A stretch of DNA of 64,000 nt from Kaistella gelatinilytica (GTDB lineage: Bacteria > Bacteroidota > Bacteroidia > Flavobacteriales > Weeksellaceae), in assembly GCF_015679325.1 (NCBI RefSeq), contig NZ_JADPVI010000003.1, positions 62,001-126,000 of the forward strand, given 5' to 3'. Below are positions 17,952 to 26,777 of the stretch, one piece after another. The notes under the pieces are model-generated. The model had not been told where the DNA came from. It did no database searches and saw nothing but the letters and a program-made list of their open reading frames with translations. Every line of letters starts with the position of its first letter. Position 1 is the first letter of the stretch. The position numbers and the translations under genes are program-made.

Positions 17952-18632
17952 ATGAAAAAGTCCTACGACGCGATATTTGAAAATAACCGAAAATGGGTAG
18001 AAGCACAAGTTGCGGAAGACCCAAAGTTTTTTGAAAATTTATCACTTACTCAAACTCCGGATTTTCTTTACATCGGTTGTTCAGACAGCCGCGTTTCTGC
18101 AGAGGAAATGATGGGTATGAAACCGGGCGAACTTTTTGTGCACCGGAATATTGCGAATGTGGTGAATACTTTGGATATGAGTGCGACCGCCGTAATTCAG
18201 TATGCGGTAGAACATCTTCAGGTGAAACATATTATTGTTTGCGGCCATTACGGTTGTGGTGGAATTAAAGCTGCGATGACGCCGGAAGATCTTGGCCTTT
18301 TGAATCCTTGGTTACGAACGATTCGTGATGTTTACCGTTTGCATCAGACGGAATTAGATATGATCGAAGATGAGCAAAAACGCTACGACCGATTGGTAGA
18401 ACTGAATGTTCAGGAGCAATGCATCAACGTGATTAAAATGGCTTGTGTTCAGGAAGAATACTTAATAGATGAATATCCGATTGTTCACGGCTGGGTTTTC
18501 GATATGAAAACCGGAAAGATCATCGATCTTGATATCGACTTTGAAAAAATCTTAAAAGACATTCAGAAAATTTACAATTTGACCGATTCTAACTGGGTAA
18601 TGGGCAAAAAGAACAATAAAAATATGCTTTAA
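17952..18632 (+). CDS. can: Beta-class carbonic anhydrase
   Basis: Interconverts CO2 and bicarbonate in the cytosol. The 226-residue protein has all beta-class zinc ligands: Cys43 and Asp45 in GCSDSRVS with the paired Arg47, and His99 and Cys102 in CGHYGCGG. Length is normal. The ATG at 17952 begins MKKSYDAIFENNRKW, the typical N-terminus; the longer frame from 17880 would start in the promoter. It is convergent with pth, 21 bases apart. Confidence 0.95.
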   Translation: MKKSYDAIFENNRKWVEAQVAEDPKFFENLSLTQTPDFLYIGCSDSRVSAEEMMGMKPGELFVHRNIANVVNTLDMSATAVIQYAVEHLQVKHIIVCGHYGCGGIKAAMTPEDLGLLNPWLRTIRDVYRLHQTELDMIEDEQKRYDRLVELNVQEQCINVIKMACVQEEYLIDEYPIVHGWVFDMKTGKIIDLDIDFEKILKDIQKIYNLTDSNWVMGKKNNKNML

Positions 18633-18653
18633 TTTAAAGGTAAAAGAGAAATT

Positions 18654-19217
18654 TTATTTACCATTAAAAGAAGTCATTGCATTTTGAATTCCCGCGAAAA
18701 CAAATGACAGACAAGCTTTAGCAGACTTCTCGATTCTTTCGGGAAGTTTTTCTTTTTCGTCACCTTCCCATTTTCCGAGAACATAATCAACTTGTTTTCC
18801 TTCTGAAAATTCGGCAGAGATCCCAAATCTTAACCTTGGATAATTTTGGGTCTGCAACTGTTCCTGAATACTTTTCAAACCGTTGTGACCCGCGTCAGAA
18901 CCTTTCATTTTCATTCGTAAAGTTCCGAATGGCAAGGACAGATCATCGGTAACGATAATCAAATTTTCCAAAGGAATATTTTCTTTCTGCAGCCAGAATT
19001 TCACCGCATTTCCGGAAAGATTCATGTAGGTATCAGGTTTCAAAATAAAAACTTTTCTACCTTTGTATTTCCCTTCTGCTAAGAGTCCAAAATTGGAGGA
19101 TTTAAAGGGTGCTTCAATGGTTTCGGCAATTTTCTCCGCAACTTTAAACCCGACGTTATGCCGGGTTTCAGTATATTCTTCGCCTTTGTTTCCAAGACCT
19201 ACGATGAGGTATTTCAT
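18654..19217 (-). CDS. pth: Peptidyl-tRNA hydrolase
   Basis: Releases tRNA from stalled peptidyl-tRNA. The 187-residue protein starts MKYLIVGLGN and carries TRHNVGF with the catalytic His, TYMNLSGNAV and the SDAGHNGLKSI block, all diagnostic of bacterial Pth. The ATG at 19217 is preferred to a TTG two codons upstream. It follows a lipoprotein gene by 9 bases and is probably co-transcribed with it, which is an unusual partner for pth. Confidence 0.96.
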   Translation of the reverse strand: MKYLIVGLGNKGEEYTETRHNVGFKVAEKIAETIEAPFKSSNFGLLAEGKYKGRKVFILKPDTYMNLSGNAVKFWLQKENIPLENLIIVTDDLSLPFGTLRMKMKGSDAGHNGLKSIQEQLQTQNYPRLRFGISAEFSEGKQVDYVLGKWEGDEKEKLPERIEKSAKACLSFVFAGIQNAMTSFNGK

Positions 19218-19226
19218 GCTCAATTT

Positions 19227-20123
19227 TTATTGATATTCATACTTTAAAGTTCCCTGTGCAGATGTTGCAGATGTTGGATAACCATCGTTATCATAAACAA
19301 AAGTGAAATTTGCAGTTTGCGTGTCAACATTTGTTGTGGCAACAGCAGTACCATAATTATTGGTAGAAAGTCCCAAAATAGAGTTGCTTGATGTAAGAAA
19401 GTGCGCACCCGCCAAATTTAATTCATAAGGTAAAGTGGCCAACGGATTTTTCTTTGTATCGTAGTTACTAAATTTAACATTGGTAACAATGGGATCAATG
19501 GTAACTGGAGGCGGAGTTATTGCTTTTACAGTCATTTTCCAGGAAGACATATTATCTCCATTAAAAATAACATTGCTTTCAATATTAAATTTCTCTGTGT
19601 AAATATTGGGATCAATAAGATCTTTTCCAGTTAGTGAAGTAACGATTTTGCTTATTTTACCTGCAGCATTGTAAGTATAAATGGTATTGTTTTTAGTAGC
19701 TTCTTCACCGCCAGATTCCATATTGCCAAATGAACTTACTAATATCCCATTATTATAAACCAGATTTACAGTAGTTGTAATGATATTTGTGCCATCGGAA
19801 TTATTCATTATAAATTGAGACAGTTTATTGTCTTTGTAACTGAAGGCAAAATCAGATTTATCACCGTCGTCATCAAGATTAGCACTGGTTAAAACTCCGG
19901 CAGTATAGTTATAAGTAAAAGTTGAGACCGCTCCATCAATGTCTACTGATGTCATTTTTTTCAGTAATTTGGTAGAGCCTGAACCGCCGCCGCTTCCGCC
20001 ACCATTTCCACCAGGTTGGGTCACCCCGATAAGGTAATCACCATTGGTATCACGATTGGGTTCGCATGAAAACAAAATAACAAAACTTAAGAAAAACGTC
20101 AATATGCTTAGAACTTTATTCAT
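19227..20123 (-). CDS. Lipoprotein of unknown function with Gly/Ser linker
   Basis: A 298-residue exported lipoprotein. The signal peptide ends in a lipobox, VILFSC, with the modified Cys at residue 20, followed by a Gly/Ser-rich linker at about residues 38-50. The remainder is a series of beta-strand units such as FTYNYTAGVLTSANL and YTYNAAGKISKIV, resembling the RHS/YD-like single-strand repeats common in Bacteroidota surface lipoproteins. No enzymatic motif is visible. It has its own -7 box and is followed by pth after 9 bases. Confidence 0.8.
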   Translation of the reverse strand: MNKVLSILTFFLSFVILFSCEPNRDTNGDYLIGVTQPGGNGGGSGGGSGSTKLLKKMTSVDIDGAVSTFTYNYTAGVLTSANLDDDGDKSDFAFSYKDNKLSQFIMNNSDGTNIITTTVNLVYNNGILVSSFGNMESGGEEATKNNTIYTYNAAGKISKIVTSLTGKDLIDPNIYTEKFNIESNVIFNGDNMSSWKMTVKAITPPPVTIDPIVTNVKFSNYDTKKNPLATLPYELNLAGAHFLTSSNSILGLSTNNYGTAVATTNVDTQTANFTFVYDNDGYPTSATSAQGTLKYEYQ

Positions 20124-20140
20124 CTTTAAAATAATTTTAG

Positions 20141-20148
20141 CAAAAGTA
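20141..20148 (-). promoter_or_regulatory. -7 promoter box for lipoprotein-pth operon
   Basis: The minus strand reads TACTTTTG, a match to TAnnTTTG, 17 bases before the ATG at 20123 and just downstream of the mfd terminator. Confidence 0.5.
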
Positions 20149-20168
20149 GTCTTTTTTTAGAAATTTCG

Positions 20169-20197
20169 AAAAAGGATCTATTTCCCCAGGATCCTTT
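20169..20197 (-). terminator. Hairpin terminator overlapping the end of mfd
   Basis: On the minus strand AAAGGATC pairs with GATCCTTT across an 11-base loop and is followed by further Ts. The upstream arm is within the last mfd codons. It separates mfd from the lipoprotein-pth unit. Confidence 0.5.
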
Positions 20198-23100
20198 CCA
20201 AAACCGCATTCACCTCATCTACATTCTGCACATTTTCTTTTCTCATCATGAGTTGATTCCCTTCTTTACTGCTTTTCTCCTTTAAAGTCGCTTCTTTCGG
20301 ATTTCGATTCAAGTAAGAAATAATATTTCTGAACTTATCGCTCTGATAAAATTTGTCCTGAGGATTTGAAGGAAAATAACCTAAGAAAACTCCGTTCTTC
20401 ACGACGATCTTATCAAAACCGATTTCGGCAGCGATCCATTTTAACTCCACAGATTTCAAAAGATTGATCGCTTCTGCCGGTAAATCTCCGAATCGATCGA
20501 CCAGTTCACTTTCTAATTTTTGAAGCTCTTCTTTGCTTTGAATTTCTGCTAATTTTTGATACAGTGACAACCGCTCTTCGATACTTTGAACATAAAAATC
20601 GGGCAACATCAATTCGAGATCGGTATCAATATTAACTTCTTTAACTGATTTAAAGAGTTTTTTACGGTCTTCTTCATTATCAAACAAATCTTCAAATTCC
20701 TCATCATTCTGTAATTCTTCCAACGCTTCCTGCATGATTTTCTGGTAAGTCTCAAATCCCATTTCATTGATGAAACCACTTTGTTCACCGCCCAATAGAT
20801 CTCCCGCTCCACGAATTTCTAAATCTTTCATCGCGATCTGAAAACCACTTCCCAGATCCGAAAACTGCTCAATGGCTTCCAGTCTTTTTCTCGCCAAAGA
20901 AGACATCATATCAAAAGGTGGCGTGATCAAAAAACAAAAAGCTTTCCGGTTGCTTCGACCAACTCTTCCCCGCATTTGATGCAGATCTGCCATTCCGAAA
21001 CGCTGTGCATCATTGATGAAAATGGTATTCGCATTCGGAACATCTACTCCACTTTCAATAATGGTCGTCGAAACCAGAACATCATATTTTCCCTCCATGA
21101 AATCCAAAACATTTTTCTCCAGTTGTTTTCCTTCCATTTGTCCGTGACCTGTAATGATCTTGGCATCAGGAACTAACCTTTGAATTAAACCTGCAATGTC
21201 TTTCAGATTTTCGATTCTGTTATTAATAAAATAAACCTGTCCGTCGCGCTGAATTTCATAGGAAATCGCATCCCGTATAATTTCTTCACTGAAACCAACA
21301 ATATTTGTTTCTACAGGCTGTCTGTTTGGTGGCGGCGTTTTAATGACCGATAAATCTCGTGCAGCCATCAAAGAAAACTGCAAAGTCCTCGGGATCGGAG
21401 TTGCCGTTAAAGTCAAGGTATCGATATTACTTTTCAAAGTCTTCAACTTATCTTTTACCGAAACTCCAAATTTGTGTTCTTCATCGATAATTAAAAGACC
21501 CAGATCTTTAAATTTTACTGCACTTCCCACCAATTGATGCGTTCCTATCACAATATCTATTTTCCCGGATGTTAAACCTTCCAAAGTTTCTGCTTTCTGT
21601 TTCGCAGAGCGGAATCTGTTCATATAAGAAATGTTCACCGGAAAATCTTTAAGCCTTTCTGTAAAACTTCTGTAATGCTGAAATGCAAGAATCGTTGTAG
21701 GAACTAAAATCGCGACTTGCTTTCCATCAGTTGCGGCTTTAAAGGCGGCTCTAATTGCAATTTCTGTTTTTCCAAATCCTACATCACCACAAATCAAACG
21801 ATCCATCACGTTATCGTTTTCCATATCATTTTTTACATCCAAAGTCGCTTTTTCCTGATCCGGCGTGTCTTCGTAAATAAAGCTCGCTTCGAGTTCATTC
21901 TGCAAATAAGAATCTGGTGCAAATGCAAATCCTTTCGCTGTTTTTCTTTCTGCGTAAAGTCTAATGAGGTCAAAGGCGATCTGTTTTACCTTCGCTTTTG
22001 TTTTCTGTTTTAAAGATTTCCACGCCGGTGAACCGAGTTTGGATAAAACGATCTCTCTTCCGTCCGGACCGTTGTATTTCGAAATTTTATGTAAGGAATG
22101 AATACTTACATACAGTAAATCACCATTTTTATAAGTGAGTTTGAAACATTCCTGAACTTTTCCGTTATTGTTCACTTTCACCAAGCCCATAAACTTTCCG
22201 ATTCCATGGTCGATGTGCGTGATATAATCGCCGACTTTCATCTGCATCAGATCTTTCAGCGTGATCTGCTCTGATTTGGCAAAAGCATTTTTGGCTTTGA
22301 ATCTTTGGTAACGGTCAAAAATCTGGTGATCCGTATAAACAGAAATTTTATGATCAAAATCGACAAACCCTTCATGAAGTTCAGATTTAAAGGTTTTGAA
22401 CAAGATTTTTGATTTTTCACCTAAAATATCATCGTTTTCTGCGGATGATTTCTGCGCAGTCAGATCTTCAAAAATTGATTCTAAACGCTCTTCCTGTTTT
22501 TCGGTAGAAAAAGAAATCCATGTTTCGAAACCGTCATTTTGTTTTTCCTCTAAATCTTCGAGTAGAAGTTCAAACTTTTTGTGAAAACTTGGTTGTGGTG
22601 TTTGATTTAGCTGAACGATGGTCGCGTCGCTGCCTTTCACTTCCTGTAAAGTAAAATCGATCCATTCAAATTTATTGATCTCTTTCACGAAATCTTCTTC
22701 TGAAACAAAAAGTTCGGCAGGTTTCTGATGTTTTATTTCAGTACTTAAAGTTTCAAATTTCTCTTCCGCTTTCGCATAGAAATTTTTAATGGCACTGAAT
22801 CCTGCAAAAGCATTCTTGGTCACTACCACTAAATCTTTCGGTGCCAGATCAAACAAAGAAACCTTTGTTCCCTGCATTGAAAAATTCATATTCGAAACCA
22901 GCTGAAACTCTTTGATTTTTTCCTTCGAAAGTTGAGTTTCAATATCGAAAGTTTTAATGCTTTCTACTTCATTTCCGAAAAAGGTAATTCGATACGGCTC
23001 TTCATTCGAATAAGAAAACACGTCCACAATACCTCCTCTAACGGAAAATTCACCCGGTTCAGAAACGAAATCGGTATGATTAAAATTAAATTGATGCAGC

Positions 23101-23585
23101 AACTCTTCCGTAAAATCAAAATCCAGTTGATCACCGGTTTTAATCGTATGAGAAATCGCTTTGAAATCTTCTTTCTTCATCACTTTTTCTGCCAGAGAAG
23201 AAAAAGGCGCGATCATGAGTCTTGGTTTTTTATCGTGATGAATCCTGTTCAGAACTTCAGTTCTTAAAACCAGATTAGCATTTTGCGTTTTCTCAATTTG
23301 ATAAGGTTCTAAATGGGTCGGCGGAAAATAAAGCACATTTTCTTTGCCCAATAAATCCTCTAATTCTGAAGTAATATATAAAGCATCTTCTTTATCATCG
23401 GTGAGGAAAAGAAGTGATTTCTTTTTGATCAAAAATAATTCTGCAGCAAAAACCGCGGGAGAAGATCCTGCAAAAGACTTTACTACAAGGTGTTTATTTT
23501 GATCGAGTTGGGTGAACAGTTCTTTTCCAAATCCTAAATGTAGAAGTTGGGGCAGAAAAGTTTCGGTAATTTTTTTTAACGGCAT
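20178..23585 (-). CDS. mfd: Transcription-repair coupling factor
   Basis: Removes RNA polymerase stalled at DNA lesions and recruits UvrA. The protein is 1135 residues from the ATG at 23585 (the frame is open to a TTG six codons earlier). In order it has the UvrB-like N-terminal module with SVRGGIVDVF, the RNA-polymerase-interacting Tudor-like domain beginning at GDYITHIDHGIGKFMGL, Walker A GDVGFGKTE, the DEEH box in LLIIDEEHKFGV, motif III LTATPIPRTL, the QMRGRVGRS motif VI and a C-terminal TRCF domain. Full length and intact. Confidence 0.98.
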   Translation of the reverse strand: MPLKKITETFLPQLLHLGFGKELFTQLDQNKHLVVKSFAGSSPAVFAAELFLIKKKSLLFLTDDKEDALYITSELEDLLGKENVLYFPPTHLEPYQIEKTQNANLVLRTEVLNRIHHDKKPRLMIAPFSSLAEKVMKKEDFKAISHTIKTGDQLDFDFTEELLHQFNFNHTDFVSEPGEFSVRGGIVDVFSYSNEEPYRITFFGNEVESIKTFDIETQLSKEKIKEFQLVSNMNFSMQGTKVSLFDLAPKDLVVVTKNAFAGFSAIKNFYAKAEEKFETLSTEIKHQKPAELFVSEEDFVKEINKFEWIDFTLQEVKGSDATIVQLNQTPQPSFHKKFELLLEDLEEKQNDGFETWISFSTEKQEERLESIFEDLTAQKSSAENDDILGEKSKILFKTFKSELHEGFVDFDHKISVYTDHQIFDRYQRFKAKNAFAKSEQITLKDLMQMKVGDYITHIDHGIGKFMGLVKVNNNGKVQECFKLTYKNGDLLYVSIHSLHKISKYNGPDGREIVLSKLGSPAWKSLKQKTKAKVKQIAFDLIRLYAERKTAKGFAFAPDSYLQNELEASFIYEDTPDQEKATLDVKNDMENDNVMDRLICGDVGFGKTEIAIRAAFKAATDGKQVAILVPTTILAFQHYRSFTERLKDFPVNISYMNRFRSAKQKAETLEGLTSGKIDIVIGTHQLVGSAVKFKDLGLLIIDEEHKFGVSVKDKLKTLKSNIDTLTLTATPIPRTLQFSLMAARDLSVIKTPPPNRQPVETNIVGFSEEIIRDAISYEIQRDGQVYFINNRIENLKDIAGLIQRLVPDAKIITGHGQMEGKQLEKNVLDFMEGKYDVLVSTTIIESGVDVPNANTIFINDAQRFGMADLHQMRGRVGRSNRKAFCFLITPPFDMMSSLARKRLEAIEQFSDLGSGFQIAMKDLEIRGAGDLLGGEQSGFINEMGFETYQKIMQEALEELQNDEEFEDLFDNEEDRKKLFKSVKEVNIDTDLELMLPDFYVQSIEERLSLYQKLAEIQSKEELQKLESELVDRFGDLPAEAINLLKSVELKWIAAEIGFDKIVVKNGVFLGYFPSNPQDKFYQSDKFRNIISYLNRNPKEATLKEKSSKEGNQLMMRKENVQNVDEVNAVLERILGK

Positions 23586-23600
23586 ATGTTGATCTGAAGG

Positions 23601-23608
23601 CAAAAATG
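23601..23608 (-). promoter_or_regulatory. Probable -7 promoter box for mfd
   Basis: The minus strand reads CATTTTTG, one mismatch from TAnnTTTG, ending 15 bases before the ATG at 23585. Confidence 0.3.
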
Positions 23609-23642
23609 AACTTTAAAAATAAGTGATAATAAAACAGAAAAG

Positions 23643-23667
23643 CGATTTCGGGACTTTTCCGAAATCG
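23643..23667. repeat. Perfect 9-base inverted repeat between mfd and a small secreted protein gene
   Basis: CGATTTCGG and its reverse complement CCGAAATCG are separated by 7 bases. It has no T-run and lies in the 313-base divergent intergenic region (23586-23898), so an operator or an RNA hairpin is as likely as a terminator. Nothing else is recognisable in that region apart from AT-rich possible promoter sequence around 23840-23860. Confidence 0.5.
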
Positions 23668-23898
23668 TTTGAAGCCACAAATTTAAGCATTATTTCTGAT
23701 TTTCATTTTTCTGTAATAGATAGGTTTTCAGAAACCTTTGATAATTATTGCGGTAATAAATTAGAAATCAACCATGAAGAGGCTTTATTTTAGTTAAATT
23801 TTGGTTAAAGTTATCTTCGAAAAATTATCGAGAATATTATTTGTATAATTTTACTTTGTTAAAAAACAACACAATATTAATTTAACCCTTTTTAAAAA

Positions 23899-24165
23899 AT
23901 GAAAAAATTATTCACAGTATTGTCTTTGGCTCTGGGATTAGGATTAGCAAGTGCACAACAAGTTACTCCAAAAGCAACGACTAAAGCAGCGCCTGCAAAA
24001 GAAGCGAAAATGCAAACCGCTAAACCTGCAGTTAAAGCAGCAAAGCCGGCAGCAACAAATTCCGCCGTTAAAATGAAAAAAGACGGAACACCGGACAAAA
24101 GATACAAAGCCAACGAACATCTGAAAAAAGATGGTACTCCTGATAAAAGATACAAAACAAAATAA
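23899..24165 (+). CDS. Small secreted Lys/Ala-rich protein with KKDGTPDKRYK repeats
   Basis: An 88-residue exported protein with signal peptide (cleavage near ASA-Q, residue 19). The mature part is strongly basic, first Ala/Lys/Pro-rich (residues 22-55), then two perfect copies of KKDGTPDKRYK at 60-70 and 76-86 joined by a 5-residue linker. I believe similar DGTPDxRYK repeats occur in small exported proteins of related flavobacteria, function unknown. It could bind a polyanion such as DNA or LPS (inference). It is monocistronic, with a terminator at 24186. Confidence 0.8.
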   Translation: MKKLFTVLSLALGLGLASAQQVTPKATTKAAPAKEAKMQTAKPAVKAAKPAATNSAVKMKKDGTPDKRYKANEHLKKDGTPDKRYKTK

Positions 24166-24185
24166 TTTTGTAATTTCTAATTTAG

Positions 24186-24217
24186 AAAGCCTTGAGAATT
24201 TATTCCAGGGCTTTTTT
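24186..24217 (+). terminator. Rho-independent terminator after the small repeat protein
   Basis: AAAGCC pairs with GGCTTT across a 17-base loop and is followed by six Ts. It separates the repeat-protein gene from the lipoprotein gene. Confidence 0.6.
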
Positions 24218-24238
24218 GTTACCTTTAAAAAAAAATTA

Positions 24239-24598
24239 ATGAGACTTCTCTCTACCCTATTTATTTTTGCTGTGATTCTGGGTTGTCAATCGGAAACCCG
24301 GGAAAATCCCCGCGCCTATGTGGAAGGCAATATCACAGAAACCAAATTAGAATTTGCAAAAATCAAAGTGCTCATAAAAAGCGATAATGCGATCGTGGCC
24401 GAAACAATTCCCAGCGGTTCGGGAGATTTCACATTATCGGGTCCGCTTCTTTCTGATTCTTTTTCCTTGGTTTTTAATGCAAAAATTAAATCGTTCAAAG
24501 CATCAAAATCTGGGTCTGCAATTTCGAGTGATTCTCTGCAAATACTCGTTCCTGCAGGAACAACCTATATTACTTTTAACGAAATAAAACTAAAGTAA
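24239..24598 (+). CDS. Small lipoprotein, unknown function
   Basis: A 119-residue lipoprotein starting MRLLSTLFIFAVILGC, with the lipobox Cys at residue 16. The mature part has beta-strand character (YVEGNITETKLEFAKIKVLI and later DFTLSGPLLSD), suggesting a small Ig- or transthyretin-like sandwich. The ATG at 24239 is chosen because it begins the signal peptide; the open frame extends upstream through the terminator. Its stop overlaps the next start by one base (TAATG), so it pairs with the outer-membrane protein gene that follows. Confidence 0.75.
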   Translation: MRLLSTLFIFAVILGCQSETRENPRAYVEGNITETKLEFAKIKVLIKSDNAIVAETIPSGSGDFTLSGPLLSDSFSLVFNAKIKSFKASKSGSAISSDSLQILVPAGTTYITFNEIKLK

Positions 24599-25209
24599 TG
24601 AGAATCTTGACCCTCTTTTTTTTCTGTTGCAGCACTTTAATTTTCAGTCAGAAAAAGAAAAAAATACTCGATGTAGTTTCTAATATCGAAACAAAAGTTA
24701 CCATCTTAAAACCAATCGGTAATAATTCTCTCGCCAAAGATGTACAGCCGTTTTACGGATTTGGATTTAGCGGAAATTTAATGACACCGATCAATTTTGG
24801 GATCGGCGTAGATTACAGTATGCTTTTCTCCAATGTAATTTACGACCGCAAAAATGCTTATGGGAACATCGCCTCACCGACTTTGACCATTATCGATGTT
24901 TTTCTCATGCACCGTGATAATATTTCCGAAGAATTTATGGTGGAGGAAATGGCGGGTTTCAGCTATTACAATCATTCCAGCACCTATTTAGATTTCAACA
25001 ATGAAAAATTAAAAAATAATGGAATTGGTTTTAATTTAGGTGGAAAAGTCATCTATATTTTAGATCCGGAAGGCTATCAAGCAGTTTTTCTGACGGGAAG
25101 ATTAAATTATTATTCTACCAATGTTTATAACGAAAACCCGGAAATTCAAAAATTTTACAACCATTCTGTCTTTCTGAGTTTAAGTTTTGGTTATCGCTTC
25201 AACTTTTAA
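24598..25209 (+). CDS. Outer-membrane beta-barrel-like protein
   Basis: A 203-residue exported protein with signal peptide ending near IFSQ. Alternating strands (GFGFSGNLMTPINFGIGVDYS, interrupted here by my limit; GIGFNLGGKVIYI) and the C-terminal SFGYRFNF, ending in Phe, are typical of small outer-membrane barrels. Function unknown. The start overlaps the preceding lipoprotein gene by one base, so they are translationally coupled and may form one envelope complex. Confidence 0.7.
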   Translation: MRILTLFFFCCSTLIFSQKKKKILDVVSNIETKVTILKPIGNNSLAKDVQPFYGFGFSGNLMTPINFGIGVDYSMLFSNVIYDRKNAYGNIASPTLTIIDVFLMHRDNISEEFMVEEMAGFSYYNHSSTYLDFNNEKLKNNGIGFNLGGKVIYILDPEGYQAVFLTGRLNYYSTNVYNENPEIQKFYNHSVFLSLSFGYRFNF

Positions 25210-25243
25210 AATCATGATCTTTAATCTTCTCGATAAAATCTAT

Positions 25244-25251
25244 TAAATTTG
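25244..25251 (+). promoter_or_regulatory. -7 promoter box, leaderless start at 25256
   Basis: TAAATTTG ends 4 bases before the ATG, so the predicted mRNA begins at or within a base or two of the start codon. Confidence 0.6.
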
Positions 25252-25255
25252 CGTT

Positions 25256-26773
25256 ATGCTGAATTTTATTAAGAAAAAAACTGCTTTGATCTGGGCAAAA
25301 AATAATGTGAAGGAAACGCAAACTTTCAAAAAAAATGCGGTCCAAGATCAGGAGAAACTGATGTTGTCTTTGGTAAAAACCGCAGAGAAAACTTTGTTTG
25401 GCAGAGAGCATCAGTTTGAAAACATCAAAACCATTTCCGACTTTCAAAAAAATGTAACGATCGCTGATTACGAAGATCTTAAACCTTATATTGAGAGAGT
25501 AAAAAAAGGACAGAAAAATATTCTCTGGACAGAAACGCCGGAATATTTTGCGAAAACTTCCGGCACCACTTCCGGTTCTAAATATATCCCGATTTCTAAA
25601 GAAGGAATGCCTTTTCAACTTAATGCAGCCCGAAGTGCGCTCTTTCATTATATTGCTCAAAAAAATAATTCAGATTTCGTTTCCGGGAAAATGATCTTTT
25701 TGCAGGGAAGTCCGGAACTGGAGGAAATTAATGGAATTCAAACTGGCCGACTTTCCGGAATTGTAGCGCATCATATTCCAAACTATCTGCAGAAAAATCG
25801 ACTGCCAAGTTTGAAAACGAACCTCATCGAAGACTGGGAAACTAAAGTTGATGAGATCGTAAAAGAAACTGAGAAAGAGAATATGACTTTAATTTCGGGA
25901 ATTCCACCGTGGTTGATCATGTATTTTGAAAAACTGATCGAGCGAAACGGTAAGAAAATTAAAACCTTATTTCCTAATCTACAGCTCATCATTACAGGCG
26001 GCGTGAATTACGAACCCTACCGCGAAAAGATGGAAGAACTTCTGGGTGGAAAAGTAGATATCATTCAGACTTTTCCGGCGAGTGAAGGTTTTTTTGCGTT
26101 TCAGGATGATTTTGAAAAAGAAGGATTATTACTTTTAACGAATCATGGAATTTTTTATGAATTTATTCCGCTCGAAGAATACGGAAAAAAGGATGCTAAA
26201 AGATTAACTTTAAAAGACATCGAACTCAACAAGGATTACGCTTTAATTTTGACCACCAATTCTGGACTTTGGGCATATTCGATCGGAGATGTTGTACGGT
26301 TTATTTCTGAAGATCCTTACCGAATTTTAGTTTCCGGCAGAACGAAACATTTCACTTCAGCTTTTGGAGAACATGTGATCGCTTTTGAAGTTGAAGAAGC
26401 CATGAAAGCAACGGTAGAGAAGTTTCCTGCGCAGATCACCGAATTTCATCTCGCGCCACAAGTGAATCCCACGCAAGGTTTGCCTTATCATGAATGGTTC
26501 ATCGAGTTTGAAAAAGAACCGGAAAATTTAGAAAATTTCCGGAAAAATCTTGACGAAGAAATGCGGAAGAGAAATTCCTATTATGATGATCTAATTTCAG
26601 GGAAAATTTTGCAACCTTTGATCATTACCAGTTTAAATAAAAATGCGTTTCAGGATTACGCAAAATCAGAAGGAAAATTAGGCGGACAAAATAAAATCCC
26701 ACGTTTGGCAAATGACAGGAAAATTGGTGATTTTTTAGATTTAAAAAAAGTAAATCCTAATTTTATAAATTAA
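25256..26773 (+). CDS. GH3 auxin-responsive promoter family acyl-amide synthetase
   Basis: A 505-residue cytosolic protein of the GH3 family, ATP-dependent enzymes that adenylate a carboxylic acid and join it to an amine. The ATP-binding loop KTSGTTSGSKYIPIS is near residue 101-115, the nucleotide-binding FPASEGFFAF near 276, and the hinge motif YSIGDVVRF near 340. Bacteroidota carry such proteins, but I know of no established substrate for them. It is followed after 4 bases by a small lipoprotein gene. Length is slightly below that of plant GH3 enzymes. Confidence 0.9.
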   Translation: MLNFIKKKTALIWAKNNVKETQTFKKNAVQDQEKLMLSLVKTAEKTLFGREHQFENIKTISDFQKNVTIADYEDLKPYIERVKKGQKNILWTETPEYFAKTSGTTSGSKYIPISKEGMPFQLNAARSALFHYIAQKNNSDFVSGKMIFLQGSPELEEINGIQTGRLSGIVAHHIPNYLQKNRLPSLKTNLIEDWETKVDEIVKETEKENMTLISGIPPWLIMYFEKLIERNGKKIKTLFPNLQLIITGGVNYEPYREKMEELLGGKVDIIQTFPASEGFFAFQDDFEKEGLLLLTNHGIFYEFIPLEEYGKKDAKRLTLKDIELNKDYALILTTNSGLWAYSIGDVVRFISEDPYRILVSGRTKHFTSAFGEHVIAFEVEEAMKATVEKFPAQITEFHLAPQVNPTQGLPYHEWFIEFEKEPENLENFRKNLDEEMRKRNSYYDDLISGKILQPLIITSLNKNAFQDYAKSEGKLGGQNKIPRLANDRKIGDFLDLKKVNPNFIN

Positions 26774-26777
26774 CAGC

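Noticed and set aside
18633-18668. An inverted repeat (TTTAAAGGTAAA and TTTACCATTAAA) between carbonic anhydrase and pth.
   Set aside because: Stem is weak and AT-rich with a mismatch, and one arm lies in the pth coding end; not called a terminator.
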